From Chloroflexota bacterium (GTDB lineage Bacteria > Chloroflexota > Dehalococcoidia > Dehalococcoidales > RBG-16-60-22), in NCBI GenBank assembly GCA_025358235.1, contig JANYKH010000017.1:1-6785 (forward strand): a stretch of 6,785 bases of DNA, written 5' to 3'. The position numbers and the translations under genes were made by a program. The notes beneath the pieces are model-generated. The model saw nothing but the letters and a program-made list of their open reading frames with translations. It ran no database searches and was not told the origin of the DNA. Of this stretch, positions 1 through 5,700 are shown piece after piece. Each line of letters begins with the position of its first letter. Position 1 is the stretch's first letter.

Positions 1-1010
1 TCCTGTACTACGGAAATAATGAGGATGGGAATCCGCCTGGTTTCAGGGTCGTTTTTTAATAAGGAAGCAACTTCAAGCCCGTTCATCCCGGGCATGATGG
101 CATCAAGTGTAATTAGGTCCGGGTGGCGCTGGCGGGCTAGATCAATAGCCTCTTTACCGTTGGACGCAGCGATGACGGTATGCCCCATACCTCTGAGTTC
201 ACGGCCCACCAAATTACGGACGTCAGTCTCATTATCGACGACCAGTATAGTACGGGAAACATGGCGGGGAGGGGCGGGAATTTCCGGAGAGGCACTTTCT
301 ACGGGGGCGGCAGGGGCTGTGGTGCCGGAGGCCGGCATTGTAAAAAAGAATGTACTGCCATGGCCAAGTTCGCTTTCCACCCAGATCTTGCCGCCAAAGT
401 TTTCAATGATCTTTTTGCAAATAGGCAACCCGAGGCCGGTGCCCTTGGGACGGTCTTTAAGCACATCCCCAACCTGGCCAAATCTTTCAAAAATCTTCTC
501 ATGGTTTTGTTCAGCAATACCCATGCCGGTATCGGTAATACCTACGGTAACCATATCCGGCTCTTTCCCAGTGCTGGGGGTGAGCCAGACCTTGATCTTA
601 ATGCTGCCGCCCTCCGGGGTAAATTTGATGGCGTTGCCGACGAGGTTGGTAAAGACCTGTGTAAGGCGGTCTTTATCGCTTCTGACCATGGGCAAACCGG
701 GCTGTATATCCTGTTTAAGTTTCAGACGGGCTTTTTCAATCAGGGGACGAATAGTGACCATGGCGGCTTCGATAACCGGATCAAGATCAAGATCAGAAAC
801 TTTCCACTGCATGCGGCCGGCCTGAATCTTGGAAAGGTCCAGAAAGTCGTTGATCAGGCGGGTAAGGCGGTCGCTTTCCTCATTGATAATGCCGAGGAAT
901 TCTTTTTGGGTGTCCCGGTCTTCATCATAGTTAAGCAGAATTTCCGCGAAGCTCTTGATGGAGGTGAGGGGGGTACGCAATTCATGAGAAACGGTAGAAA
1001 GAAAACCGCC
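1..1010 (-). CDS. Hybrid histidine kinase-receiver, truncated at both ends
   Basis: One uninterrupted reading frame on the - strand, entering at about 1010 and running off the left edge. In reading order it has an H box SHELRTPLTS with the phospho-accepting His codon at 984-986, an N box NLVGNAIKFTPEGG (about 610-650), G1 DTGMGIA (about 516-537), F box KIFERFGQ, and G2 GTGLGLPI (about 421-445). A Pro/Ala-rich linker (about 255-345) follows, then a receiver domain starting ILVVDNE, with the phospho-Asp in LDAIMPGMNG at 102-104. The receiver has Asp-Asn (231-236) where Asp-Asp is usual at the Mg site. The family autophosphorylates on His and relays to Asp; here a kinase core is followed by its own receiver. 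No sensor, PAS, HAMP or membrane region is present: the frame becomes unlike any kinase just upstream of GGFLSTVSHE, exactly where the neighbouring pilB fragment begins. The fragment is therefore 5' truncated or chimeric. The stimulus and output are unknown, and nothing links it functionally to the pilus genes. Confidence 0.9.
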
Positions 1011-1014
1011 GGTT
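1003..1014. other. Head-to-head breakpoint between two 5'-truncated genes
   Basis: Left of this point the - strand encodes a histidine kinase that loses its N-terminus just before GGFLSTVSHELRTP. Right of it the + strand encodes an ATPase that loses its N-terminus just before LCPHC. There is no spacer, no insertion-sequence end and no visible target duplication. Family resemblance on both strands meets within about ten bases (AACCGCCGG region), which would fit a microhomology joint. Either a genomic inversion or deletion, or an inverted chimera made during whole-genome amplification or assembly, would give this picture. The sequence alone cannot decide. Confidence 0.75.
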
Positions 1015-1354
1015 GTGCCCGCACTGCCGCGCCGTTTACCAGCCCGATGAAGTGGAAATAGCAGCTTTTGACCGTGAGGCGCCCGACCGCCCGAAGCAGT
1101 TTTACACCCGCGGTCCTGGCTGTAACCTCTGTTCCGGTACCGGTTATCAGGGCAGAATCGGCCTGTTTGAAACGATGATTTTGACAAACGCCATCCGGCG
1201 AATGCTCACTGTCAACGCCAACTCGGTAGATATTGAAGCGCAGGCGGTAAAAGACGGGATGATAACGATGCGCCAGGACGGAATGATAAAGGTACAAAAG
1301 GGCATTACGTCCATCGCTGAAGTCATGCGGAGCGCTTTCTCCGTAGCGGACTGA
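1007..1354 (+). CDS. pilB: PilB/GspE assembly ATPase, C-terminal fragment
   Basis: The last ~115 residues of a type IV pilus extension or type II secretion ATPase. Visible are the paired-cysteine zinc module (LCPHCRAVYQP, then GCNLCSGTGYQGRIGLFE) and the family's C-terminal helical stretch with DGMITMRQDGMIKVQKGITS. The full protein is typically 500-570 residues; Walker A, Asp box, Walker B and His box are all absent, so this piece cannot be an active ATPase. A TTG at 1013 could be taken as a start, but it falls inside the conserved R-x-CPHC segment, so I treat the gene as 5' truncated. The frame has a stop at 995-997, and family-like residues begin around Arg-Arg at 1007-1012. The truncation coincides with the 5' break of the opposing kinase gene. 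The intact enzyme would power PilC-dependent pilin insertion, and pilC follows 7 nt after the stop. Confidence 0.88.
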   Translation, partial: RRLCPHCRAVYQPDEVEIAAFDREAPDRPKQFYTRGPGCNLCSGTGYQGRIGLFETMILTNAIRRMLTVNANSVDIEAQAVKDGMITMRQDGMIKVQKGITSIAEVMRSAFSVAD

Positions 1355-1361
1355 TGTTTGC

Positions 1362-2576
1362 ATGATATTTCAATATCAGGCTAGCCGGGCAGATAAACAA
1401 ATAGTCCAGGGGGTCGTCGAAGCGGCTTCAGATACCCTGGCGGAACAGGCATTATACGAAGCCGGTTTTCAATACGTGCTGAGTCTGCGGGGTAAACCGG
1501 AACCGCAACCGCTGTATAAAATCATCCCTTCCATTTTCGGCGTTAAACAGCAAGAAGTCATAGACCTCATCAATTACCTGGCATCTTTCATGGAATCCGG
1601 CTCATCTCTGGTAGTTTCCCTGCAACTTGTGCTGGACCAACTGGAAAAACCATCGCTCAAGGATGTTGTTTCCGGACTCATAAAGGAAGTCCAGGACGGC
1701 AAGCCGTTTTCCCGGGCTTTACAGAAATATCCTGATATTTTCCCCCCGTCTTTCTGGCAGGTAATTGAAGCCAGTGAGCGCAGCGGCGACCTGGAAAGCG
1801 GGCTGCGGCAGGTATCTGAATATATGGACAGCCAACTGCGCACAGCGAACAAAATTAAGAAGGCGCTGGCCTATCCGGCTTTTGTGACATTGATGGCCGC
1901 GGCAGCCTTTGTAATGATGATAACTATCGTTCTGCCGCCGATGGTGCGGCTCTTTGAGTCTTTTCACTCTACGCTCCCGCCCGCGACGCTGTTTTTAATC
2001 TCCATGACCGATTTTTTTACCAATCAAAAATTCATCATAATTGCGGTAGTACTGATTCTGGTAATTTTGGGTTATGCGCTGACGAAGTTCCCGTTTGGTC
2101 AGAGATTTTTAGACCGGATGATGTACAGGATACCAATTGTCGGCACGATTATACTTCAACGACAACTGGGCAAATTCTGCCGCACTTGCTCCATGTTGCT
2201 AAAAGCGGGTTTACAGCTGCCGGAAGCCGTTGAGGCGGCGATGAAAGCATCCACCACCAACACTGTTTTTATCGATGCCTTATCTAGAGTAAAAGTGAAA
2301 CTGCTGCAGGGGGAAGGGCTGGCGGCGCCGATGAAAGAGAGCCATCTTTTCCCGAGTATGATGGTACGCTTGCTTTCCACCGCGGAACAGACCGGCACCA
2401 TCGATTCAGCATTCAGTACCCTGGCCGGATATTTTGAGACCCGGACGGACCAGAAAATAAGAACCCTTATAACGTGGATCGAACCCTCATTGACAATATT
2501 TATAGGTATGGCGGTGGCGTTTTTACTGCTCGCCATAATGCTGCCGATGTATTCAATCATGAAGACGATACATTGA
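1362..2576 (+). CDS. pilC: PilC/GspF-type inner-membrane platform protein
   Basis: Polytopic membrane protein that anchors the assembly ATPase and guides pilins into the growing fibre. Its 404 residues match the usual length of about 400. The first cytoplasmic helical domain covers residues about 65-165 (LINYLASFMESGSSL, then VIEASERSGDLESGL). A first membrane span lies at about 172-195 and a second at about 224-242. The second cytoplasmic domain is at about 265-370 (FCRTCSMLLKAGLQLPEAV, then LLSTAEQTGTIDSAF), and a last span is at about 376-397. The two repeated domains and three spans are the GspF family pattern. The ATG at 1362 has only a weak ribosome binding site and lies 7 nt after the pilB stop, suggesting translational coupling. 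The stop TGA overlaps the next ATG by one base (TGATG). It looks intact. Confidence 0.96.
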   Translation: MIFQYQASRADKQIVQGVVEAASDTLAEQALYEAGFQYVLSLRGKPEPQPLYKIIPSIFGVKQQEVIDLINYLASFMESGSSLVVSLQLVLDQLEKPSLKDVVSGLIKEVQDGKPFSRALQKYPDIFPPSFWQVIEASERSGDLESGLRQVSEYMDSQLRTANKIKKALAYPAFVTLMAAAAFVMMITIVLPPMVRLFESFHSTLPPATLFLISMTDFFTNQKFIIIAVVLILVILGYALTKFPFGQRFLDRMMYRIPIVGTIILQRQLGKFCRTCSMLLKAGLQLPEAVEAAMKASTTNTVFIDALSRVKVKLLQGEGLAAPMKESHLFPSMMVRLLSTAEQTGTIDSAFSTLAGYFETRTDQKIRTLITWIEPSLTIFIGMAVAFLLLAIMLPMYSIMKTIH

Positions 2577-2989
2577 TGATAAAGCTCAGGCGGGGCTTAA
2601 AAGGGATTTTTTCTGCCAGGTTAGCCGGCCGGCTAAAACAGGAACAGGGGATCGGGCTGGCGGAAACTCTGGTAGCGGTGTCCATTTTGGCAATCGCATT
2701 GGCAGGGTTTATGACGGCCCTTTCCACGGGGATGCTGGCAATCGGGGTGCAGGACGAGCAAACCGTAGCCTATCGACTGGCGGAAACACAAATAGAAACC
2801 ATTAAGGCGGCAACCTATGACGCCAGTGGCGCTTCTTATGCCGCCGTAGCCGCGCCCGGTGGTTACACCCTGACGAAAGCGATTAATTCAAGTCTTTACG
2901 GCAACACCGATATTCAGAAAATCACGGTTAACGTCATGCGCGGCGCCAATACCATACTGACACTGGAAGACTACAAGGTGAACCGGTGA
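2576..2989 (+). CDS. Minor prepilin, PilV/GspI-like
   Basis: A 137-residue prepilin. The leader of about 25 residues is basic (MIKLRRGLKG onward) and ends in KQEQG. The predicted cleavage G25/I26 is followed by GLAETLVAVSILAIALAGF, with Glu at mature position 5 and a hydrophobic span of about 20 residues, so the prepilin peptidase recognition elements are present (Ile rather than Phe or Met at +1). The small soluble domain has RLAETQIETIK and ends in LEDYKVNR, a style I associate with Chloroflexota minor prepilins from memory. I choose the ATG at 2576: it overlaps the pilC stop by one base and places the leader correctly, whereas an upstream GTG/TTG/ATG in the same frame (2474) would lie wholly inside pilC. 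Likely role is priming of pilus or pseudopilus assembly with the next two proteins. Exact assignment to PilV or GspI is uncertain. Confidence 0.88.
   Translation: MIKLRRGLKGIFSARLAGRLKQEQGIGLAETLVAVSILAIALAGFMTALSTGMLAIGVQDEQTVAYRLAETQIETIKAATYDASGASYAAVAAPGGYTLTKAINSSLYGNTDIQKITVNVMRGANTILTLEDYKVNR
2621..2636. repeat. 16-bp perfect palindrome in the prepilin leader
   Basis: TTAGCCGGCCGGCTAA is identical to its own reverse complement. It lies within the leader-peptide codons (Leu-Ala-Gly-Arg-Leu) of the 2576 prepilin, about 45 bases after its start codon. It could fold in RNA as a six-pair GC-rich stem with a four-base loop, or form a two-fold protein site in DNA. There is no T-run after it, so it is not an intrinsic terminator. 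It may be a chance result of codon choice. Confidence 0.6.
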
Positions 2990-3435
2990 AGCTGCATCAG
3001 GCAGGGTTTACCCTGGTGGAATTACTGGTGGTGGCGGGGATTGTGGGTATTATCATCCCCTTACTGGGCGGAGTAATCTACCAGCTGACTACCGTTACCG
3101 AAACGGGTGACAATGAACTACAAGCCAGACATGAATTGCAGAACGCGGCCTCATGGTTTCTGCTGGACGGCCCCACGGCGGTGTCCGCGGGGGGAGGCGC
3201 CACTCTGGTGTTAAATTTGCCGTCCGGGGGCGGCACGATAACTTACGCTTTGTCCGGAACGGAACTGAGGCGCACCTACGGCGCTCAGATAACCACCATC
3301 GCACGTAATATCACCAATCTCTCATTCACTGTAAACGGCAAGCTGGTGTCCATGAATATTACCTGTACTCCGACAGGGAGAATGGCAGTAGTTGAAACAG
3401 GGACTTATCAAGTATATTTGCGGCCGCAGACTTAA
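2986..3435 (+). CDS. Minor prepilin, PilW/GspJ-like
   Basis: A 149-residue prepilin with a textbook short leader: MKLHQAG, cleaved before FTLVELLVVAGIVGIIIPLLGG. Phe is at +1 and Glu at mature position 5. The hydrophobic helix is followed by a helical neck (ELQARHELQNAASWFLLDG) and a beta-rich domain containing Gly/Ser-rich turns. Size and the ASWFLLDG segment resemble the GspJ/PilW group of minor pilins, which help form the initiation complex at the fibre tip. The start is GTG, within a GTGA overlap with the previous stop (4 nt), and AAGGTG at 2975-2980 lies 5 nt upstream as a plausible ribosome binding site. The 3' end overlaps the next gene by 44 nt. Type IV pilus and type II secretion pseudopilins cannot be told apart here. 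Confidence 0.87.
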   Translation: MKLHQAGFTLVELLVVAGIVGIIIPLLGGVIYQLTTVTETGDNELQARHELQNAASWFLLDGPTAVSAGGGATLVLNLPSGGGTITYALSGTELRRTYGAQITTIARNITNLSFTVNGKLVSMNITCTPTGRMAVVETGTYQVYLRPQT

Positions 3436-4960
3436 GCGGCTAAAAACTCAGGAAGGGCAAATATTGCCTCTGACTCTGGCGGCATTGATGCTGGTAGCTC
3501 TGGTGGTAACCCCGTTTTTATCCAACGCCGACACCAACCTGAGAAGCACCGGGACATACGGCGCATTAAACAAAGAATCTTACGCCTGTGACGCCGCGGT
3601 AGAACACGCTATCTGGAACATCACGGACGGGACGGTGGGGACGCTGCTCCCCACAATAGGCAGCACAACGTCTTATGCTCTGCCCAACCAGGTAAACGGC
3701 ATGACCCCGGCCATCACAGTCACGCGGATTGATGCACCGGGTGGGGGCGGGAAGGTAGGCACGATCACCAACACAATCACCGATTCACTAATGTTCTACG
3801 GGGGGGCCGCCAACACGCCGGAAATCATCCCGGTTTCCGGCACCATCTACGCCGCCGTTTACCGGGGGGCTACTGACGACGGATTTGTAACCACCTTCAG
3901 CATCGGGGCGGACGGGCAAATCGGAGCGGCAATTATCGATACTTATGCCTTTGACACATTAAGAGTATTTAATCCTAAAATTATTCACGTTTCAGGGACT
4001 GTTTACGCGGTAGTTTATGGCAACGATAAGAATGTAGGTTATGCCAAAACATTCCAGATAAATACCAACGGAACCATCGTTAAAAGCGTGATAGATACCC
4101 TTAACTTTGCCGCCATAGCAAAAACGCCCAGGATAATCAATATTTCAGGGAGTGTTTTTGCTTGTGTTTACGGCGGCAACAAAGACGTGGGGATTATTAC
4201 TACATTTGATATCAGTTCTGCCGGTGTTATTGGCAATGCTGCGATAGATAATATGACATTCGATACTAGTAACTGCTTTGAGCCTGACATTATTCTGCTT
4301 GCCGGCAGCAACTATGCGATAGCTTACCGGGGTACGGGCGTTAATGGCTATTTCGCCACGATCACTGTAGCGGCAAACGGGGCAATAACCGATACCGTGG
4401 TTCAGAGTCGTGTGGTGCTAAATGCCAACTTCTACGAACCGAATATTCTGCGGGTGTCAGGCACAGTTTACGCCATTGCCTTCCGCGGAGCGGCCAGCGA
4501 CGGTTTTATTTCTACGTTGAACATCACCGATGCCGGGGTTATCGGAGTCAGTTTCATCGACACCCTGGAATTTGATACTACTAACGGTTATTGGCCGTCA
4601 ATGGTAGCTTTAGCAGGGGGCGTCTTTGCAGTAGCCTACCGGGGTGATAACAATGACGGCGAAATGGTCACCGTCAGTATTGCGACTAACGGCGATATTA
4701 ACGCCACGCTGATAGACTCCCTCATATATGAGGCCGGCGCAGCGTATGAACCTTCTCTGATACAGGTCACCGGAGATGTTTTCGCCCTGGTTTACCGTGG
4801 GCCCACGGATCACGGCTGGGTGATCACGCTGCAGATATCAAACTCGGATATAAAGGCTTACAATATAGTCGCGCGAAGCGGCGGTACTCAGATAACAGCA
4901 CAAATAATAATTACAACCGGAGTCGTACGTGTTGTATCATGGAATATCCTGCGGGTATAA
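3392..4960 (+). CDS. Propeller-bearing modular minor pilin (putative tip adhesin)
   Basis: A 522-residue protein in the PilX/GspK slot after two minor prepilins. It has a basic leader (RRLKRLKTQEG), a hydrophobic span (about 24-45, starting QILPLTLAALMLVALV), then a pilin-like neck with YACDAAVEHAIW (about 64-75). Mature position 5 is not Glu; GspK-type tip pseudopilins also lack it. Residues about 143-487 are seven repeats of 51-52 residues with consensus PxIIxVSGxVYAVxYRGxxxDG, then TxxI, GxI and IDTLxFDT, best read as a seven-bladed beta-propeller. The last blade lacks the final IDTLxF strand, and a matching strand sits before blade 1 (about 120-142), so the ring would close with N-terminal velcro. 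Residues about 485-522 (IKAYNIVARSGG to the end) look like a resumed pilin sheet, so the propeller seems inserted in the pilin domain. Start TTG 3392 follows an in-frame TAG directly and is the only usual start codon before the span; AGGGAG lies 11 nt upstream. The ligand is unknown. Confidence 0.82.
   Translation: MKQGLIKYICGRRLKRLKTQEGQILPLTLAALMLVALVVTPFLSNADTNLRSTGTYGALNKESYACDAAVEHAIWNITDGTVGTLLPTIGSTTSYALPNQVNGMTPAITVTRIDAPGGGGKVGTITNTITDSLMFYGGAANTPEIIPVSGTIYAAVYRGATDDGFVTTFSIGADGQIGAAIIDTYAFDTLRVFNPKIIHVSGTVYAVVYGNDKNVGYAKTFQINTNGTIVKSVIDTLNFAAIAKTPRIINISGSVFACVYGGNKDVGIITTFDISSAGVIGNAAIDNMTFDTSNCFEPDIILLAGSNYAIAYRGTGVNGYFATITVAANGAITDTVVQSRVVLNANFYEPNILRVSGTVYAIAFRGAASDGFISTLNITDAGVIGVSFIDTLEFDTTNGYWPSMVALAGGVFAVAYRGDNNDGEMVTVSIATNGDINATLIDSLIYEAGAAYEPSLIQVTGDVFALVYRGPTDHGWVITLQISNSDIKAYNIVARSGGTQITAQIIITTGVVRVVSWNILRV
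3818..4852 (+). repeat. Seven tandem ~156-bp coding repeats (propeller blades)
   Basis: Blade starts, each at a Pro codon, are 3818, 3974, 4127, 4283, 4439, 4595 and 4751, giving units of 156, 153, 156, 156, 156 and 156 bp and a shorter last unit. Shared positions are P-x-I-I at the start, V-S-G, Y/F-A-x-x-Y/F, R-G or G-N/G, a loop usually ending D/N-x-G, T-x-x-I/V, G-x-I and I-D-x-L/M-x-F. Blades 1, 5 and 6 resemble each other most; blades 2-4 and 7 have drifted. The DNA is much less alike than the protein, so these are old duplications rather than a recombining array. Confidence 0.8.
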
Positions 4961-4971
4961 ATAATGATTTT

Positions 4972-4976
4972 GGAGG
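4972..4976 (+). promoter_or_regulatory. Strong ribosome binding site of the small membrane protein
   Basis: GGAGG sits six bases before the ATG at 4983. It is among the clearest ribosome binding sites in the window, which supports the short downstream frame being translated rather than being a chance ORF. Confidence 0.75.
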
Positions 4977-4982
4977 ACCAAG

Positions 4983-5102
4983 ATGAATACTGGATCAGTC
5001 GCACTTTCAAATTCACTGCTGGCGGTAATAGCCATAATAAATCTGGTAATTCTCGGGGTGCTGTATAATATCTTCAAAAAAATGGATGAAAAGAAAAAAT
5101 AA
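4983..5102 (+). CDS. 39-residue single-span membrane protein
   Basis: ATG to TAA encodes 39 residues: a short N-terminal segment (MNTGSVALSNS), a hydrophobic span of about 17 residues (LLAVIAIINLVILGVLY, about 12-28) and a basic tail NIFKKMDEKKK. By the positive-inside rule the tail would be cytoplasmic. The GGAGG six bases upstream, the exact fit between two pilus genes (22 nt after the previous stop, 25 nt before the next start) and the membrane-protein layout make it a credible gene, even though it is short enough to be skipped by gene callers. I recognise no family. It might be a small accessory subunit of the pilus inner-membrane complex next to PilO and PilM-N, but that is inferred from position alone. 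Confidence 0.7.
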   Translation: MNTGSVALSNSLLAVIAIINLVILGVLYNIFKKMDEKKK

Positions 5103-5117
5103 CATTTTTCCGAGGCT

Positions 5118-5123
5118 GGAGGG
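5118..5123 (+). promoter_or_regulatory. Ribosome binding site that fixes the TTG start of pilO
   Basis: GGAGGG ends four bases before the TTG at 5128. No ATG or GTG in this frame lies before the membrane span, so this site is the main evidence for the rare TTG start. Confidence 0.65.
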
Positions 5124-5127
5124 ATAA

Positions 5128-5700
5128 TTGTCACGGCGTAGTTTTTTAATCGGCCTGCTGGTCATTTGCGTGGTCGCCGGGCAGCTTTACCTGCTTTCAG
5201 ATTACCTGAGGCAAAGCAGGCTGGTGGACGAACTGTCTCCGCGTCTGCAGGCGGCATCGCAGGCGCTGGCGCTTTTACCGAAAACCTCTGCAGACCAGGC
5301 AAAACGCCTGGATGAGGCCAAAACTATCAGCGCTGCGGCAAAAGAACCCTATTCTCCGGCAAAAGTAAACGGTACGGAAGCGCTCGCCAGTTTTTATGAT
5401 CTGGCGAACAAGGTGAATGTGAAAATGGATCCCGCGGTAAGTTTTCCGTTCACAGACCGCAAGATTACCGAGAACACCTACAGTACAATGCGGCTGGAGT
5501 TATCCGTTTTGGGCAACCGGCCTAACGTGGTTAACTTCCTGCAAGGTTTAGAAGATAAAAAGGCATTCCCCGCTCTGGCCATAGAAAAAGTGACATTGGA
5601 CTCTACCGGGGAAATTCAACCGGGTTTCGTCAACGCGACGATCATTTGTTCTCTGATTACCTTACCCGGGACACAGCAAGGAGCCGCCGATGGCCGTTAG
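5128..5700 (+). CDS. pilO: PilO/GspM-like inner-membrane alignment protein
   Basis: A 190-residue bitopic protein. It has a short N-terminus (MSRRS), one membrane span (about 5-25, FLIGLLVICVVAGQLYLL), a coiled-coil-prone helix (about 27-75, rich in Leu/Ala/Gln/Lys) and a C-terminal alpha/beta domain (about 85-185) with LASFYDLANKVNVKM and VVNFLQGLEDKKAFPALAIEKV. The last segment is typical of PilO-type ferredoxin-like domains, where residues around NFLxxLE pack the dimer. In the family this protein pairs with PilN and links the cytoplasmic PilM ring to the envelope. The neighbour downstream is a PilM-PilN fusion, which agrees. Here pilO precedes pilMN, the reverse of the usual M-N-O or L-M order. 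The gene overlaps the next by 11 nt. The primary sequence is weakly conserved in this family, so the call rests on layout, motif style and neighbourhood. Confidence 0.8.
   Translation: MSRRSFLIGLLVICVVAGQLYLLSDYLRQSRLVDELSPRLQAASQALALLPKTSADQAKRLDEAKTISAAAKEPYSPAKVNGTEALASFYDLANKVNVKMDPAVSFPFTDRKITENTYSTMRLELSVLGNRPNVVNFLQGLEDKKAFPALAIEKVTLDSTGEIQPGFVNATIICSLITLPGTQQGAADGR
5678..5683 (+). promoter_or_regulatory. Ribosome binding site of the pilM-pilN fusion
   Basis: AAGGAG lies six bases before the ATG at 5690, inside the end of pilO. It supports the ATG at 5690 and the 11-nt overlap between the two genes. Confidence 0.7.

Noticed and set aside
1013..1015. TTG as a genuine start of a small zinc protein
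   Set aside because: It falls inside the conserved segment before CPHC of PilB/GspE and has no ribosome binding site; truncation explains it better.
19..1061. Two long + strand frames (19-825 and 180-1061)
   Set aside because: They lie antisense to a kinase-receiver frame with all conserved boxes in order; their own translations are low-complexity and show no family motifs.
854..1363. A 169-codon - strand frame spanning the breakpoint
   Set aside because: It is in a different frame from the kinase, covers both halves of the breakpoint, and is antisense to the clear ATPase C-terminus; its product resembles nothing I know.
2474..2575. Upstream start extending the first minor prepilin by 34 residues
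   Set aside because: It lies wholly inside pilC, has no ribosome binding site, and would put the basic prepilin leader far from the N-terminus; the coupled ATG at 2576 fits.
4720..4733. 14-bp palindrome CCTCATATATGAGG in blade 6
   Set aside because: It is inside a conserved coding repeat (SLIYEA codons) with no reason for a regulatory site there; likely chance.
3860..4810. Calcium-binding loops between blade strands (D-D-G, N-N-D-G and similar)
   Set aside because: The loops are short and vary too much between blades to match the DxDxDG pattern of PilY1 or integrin-type sites.
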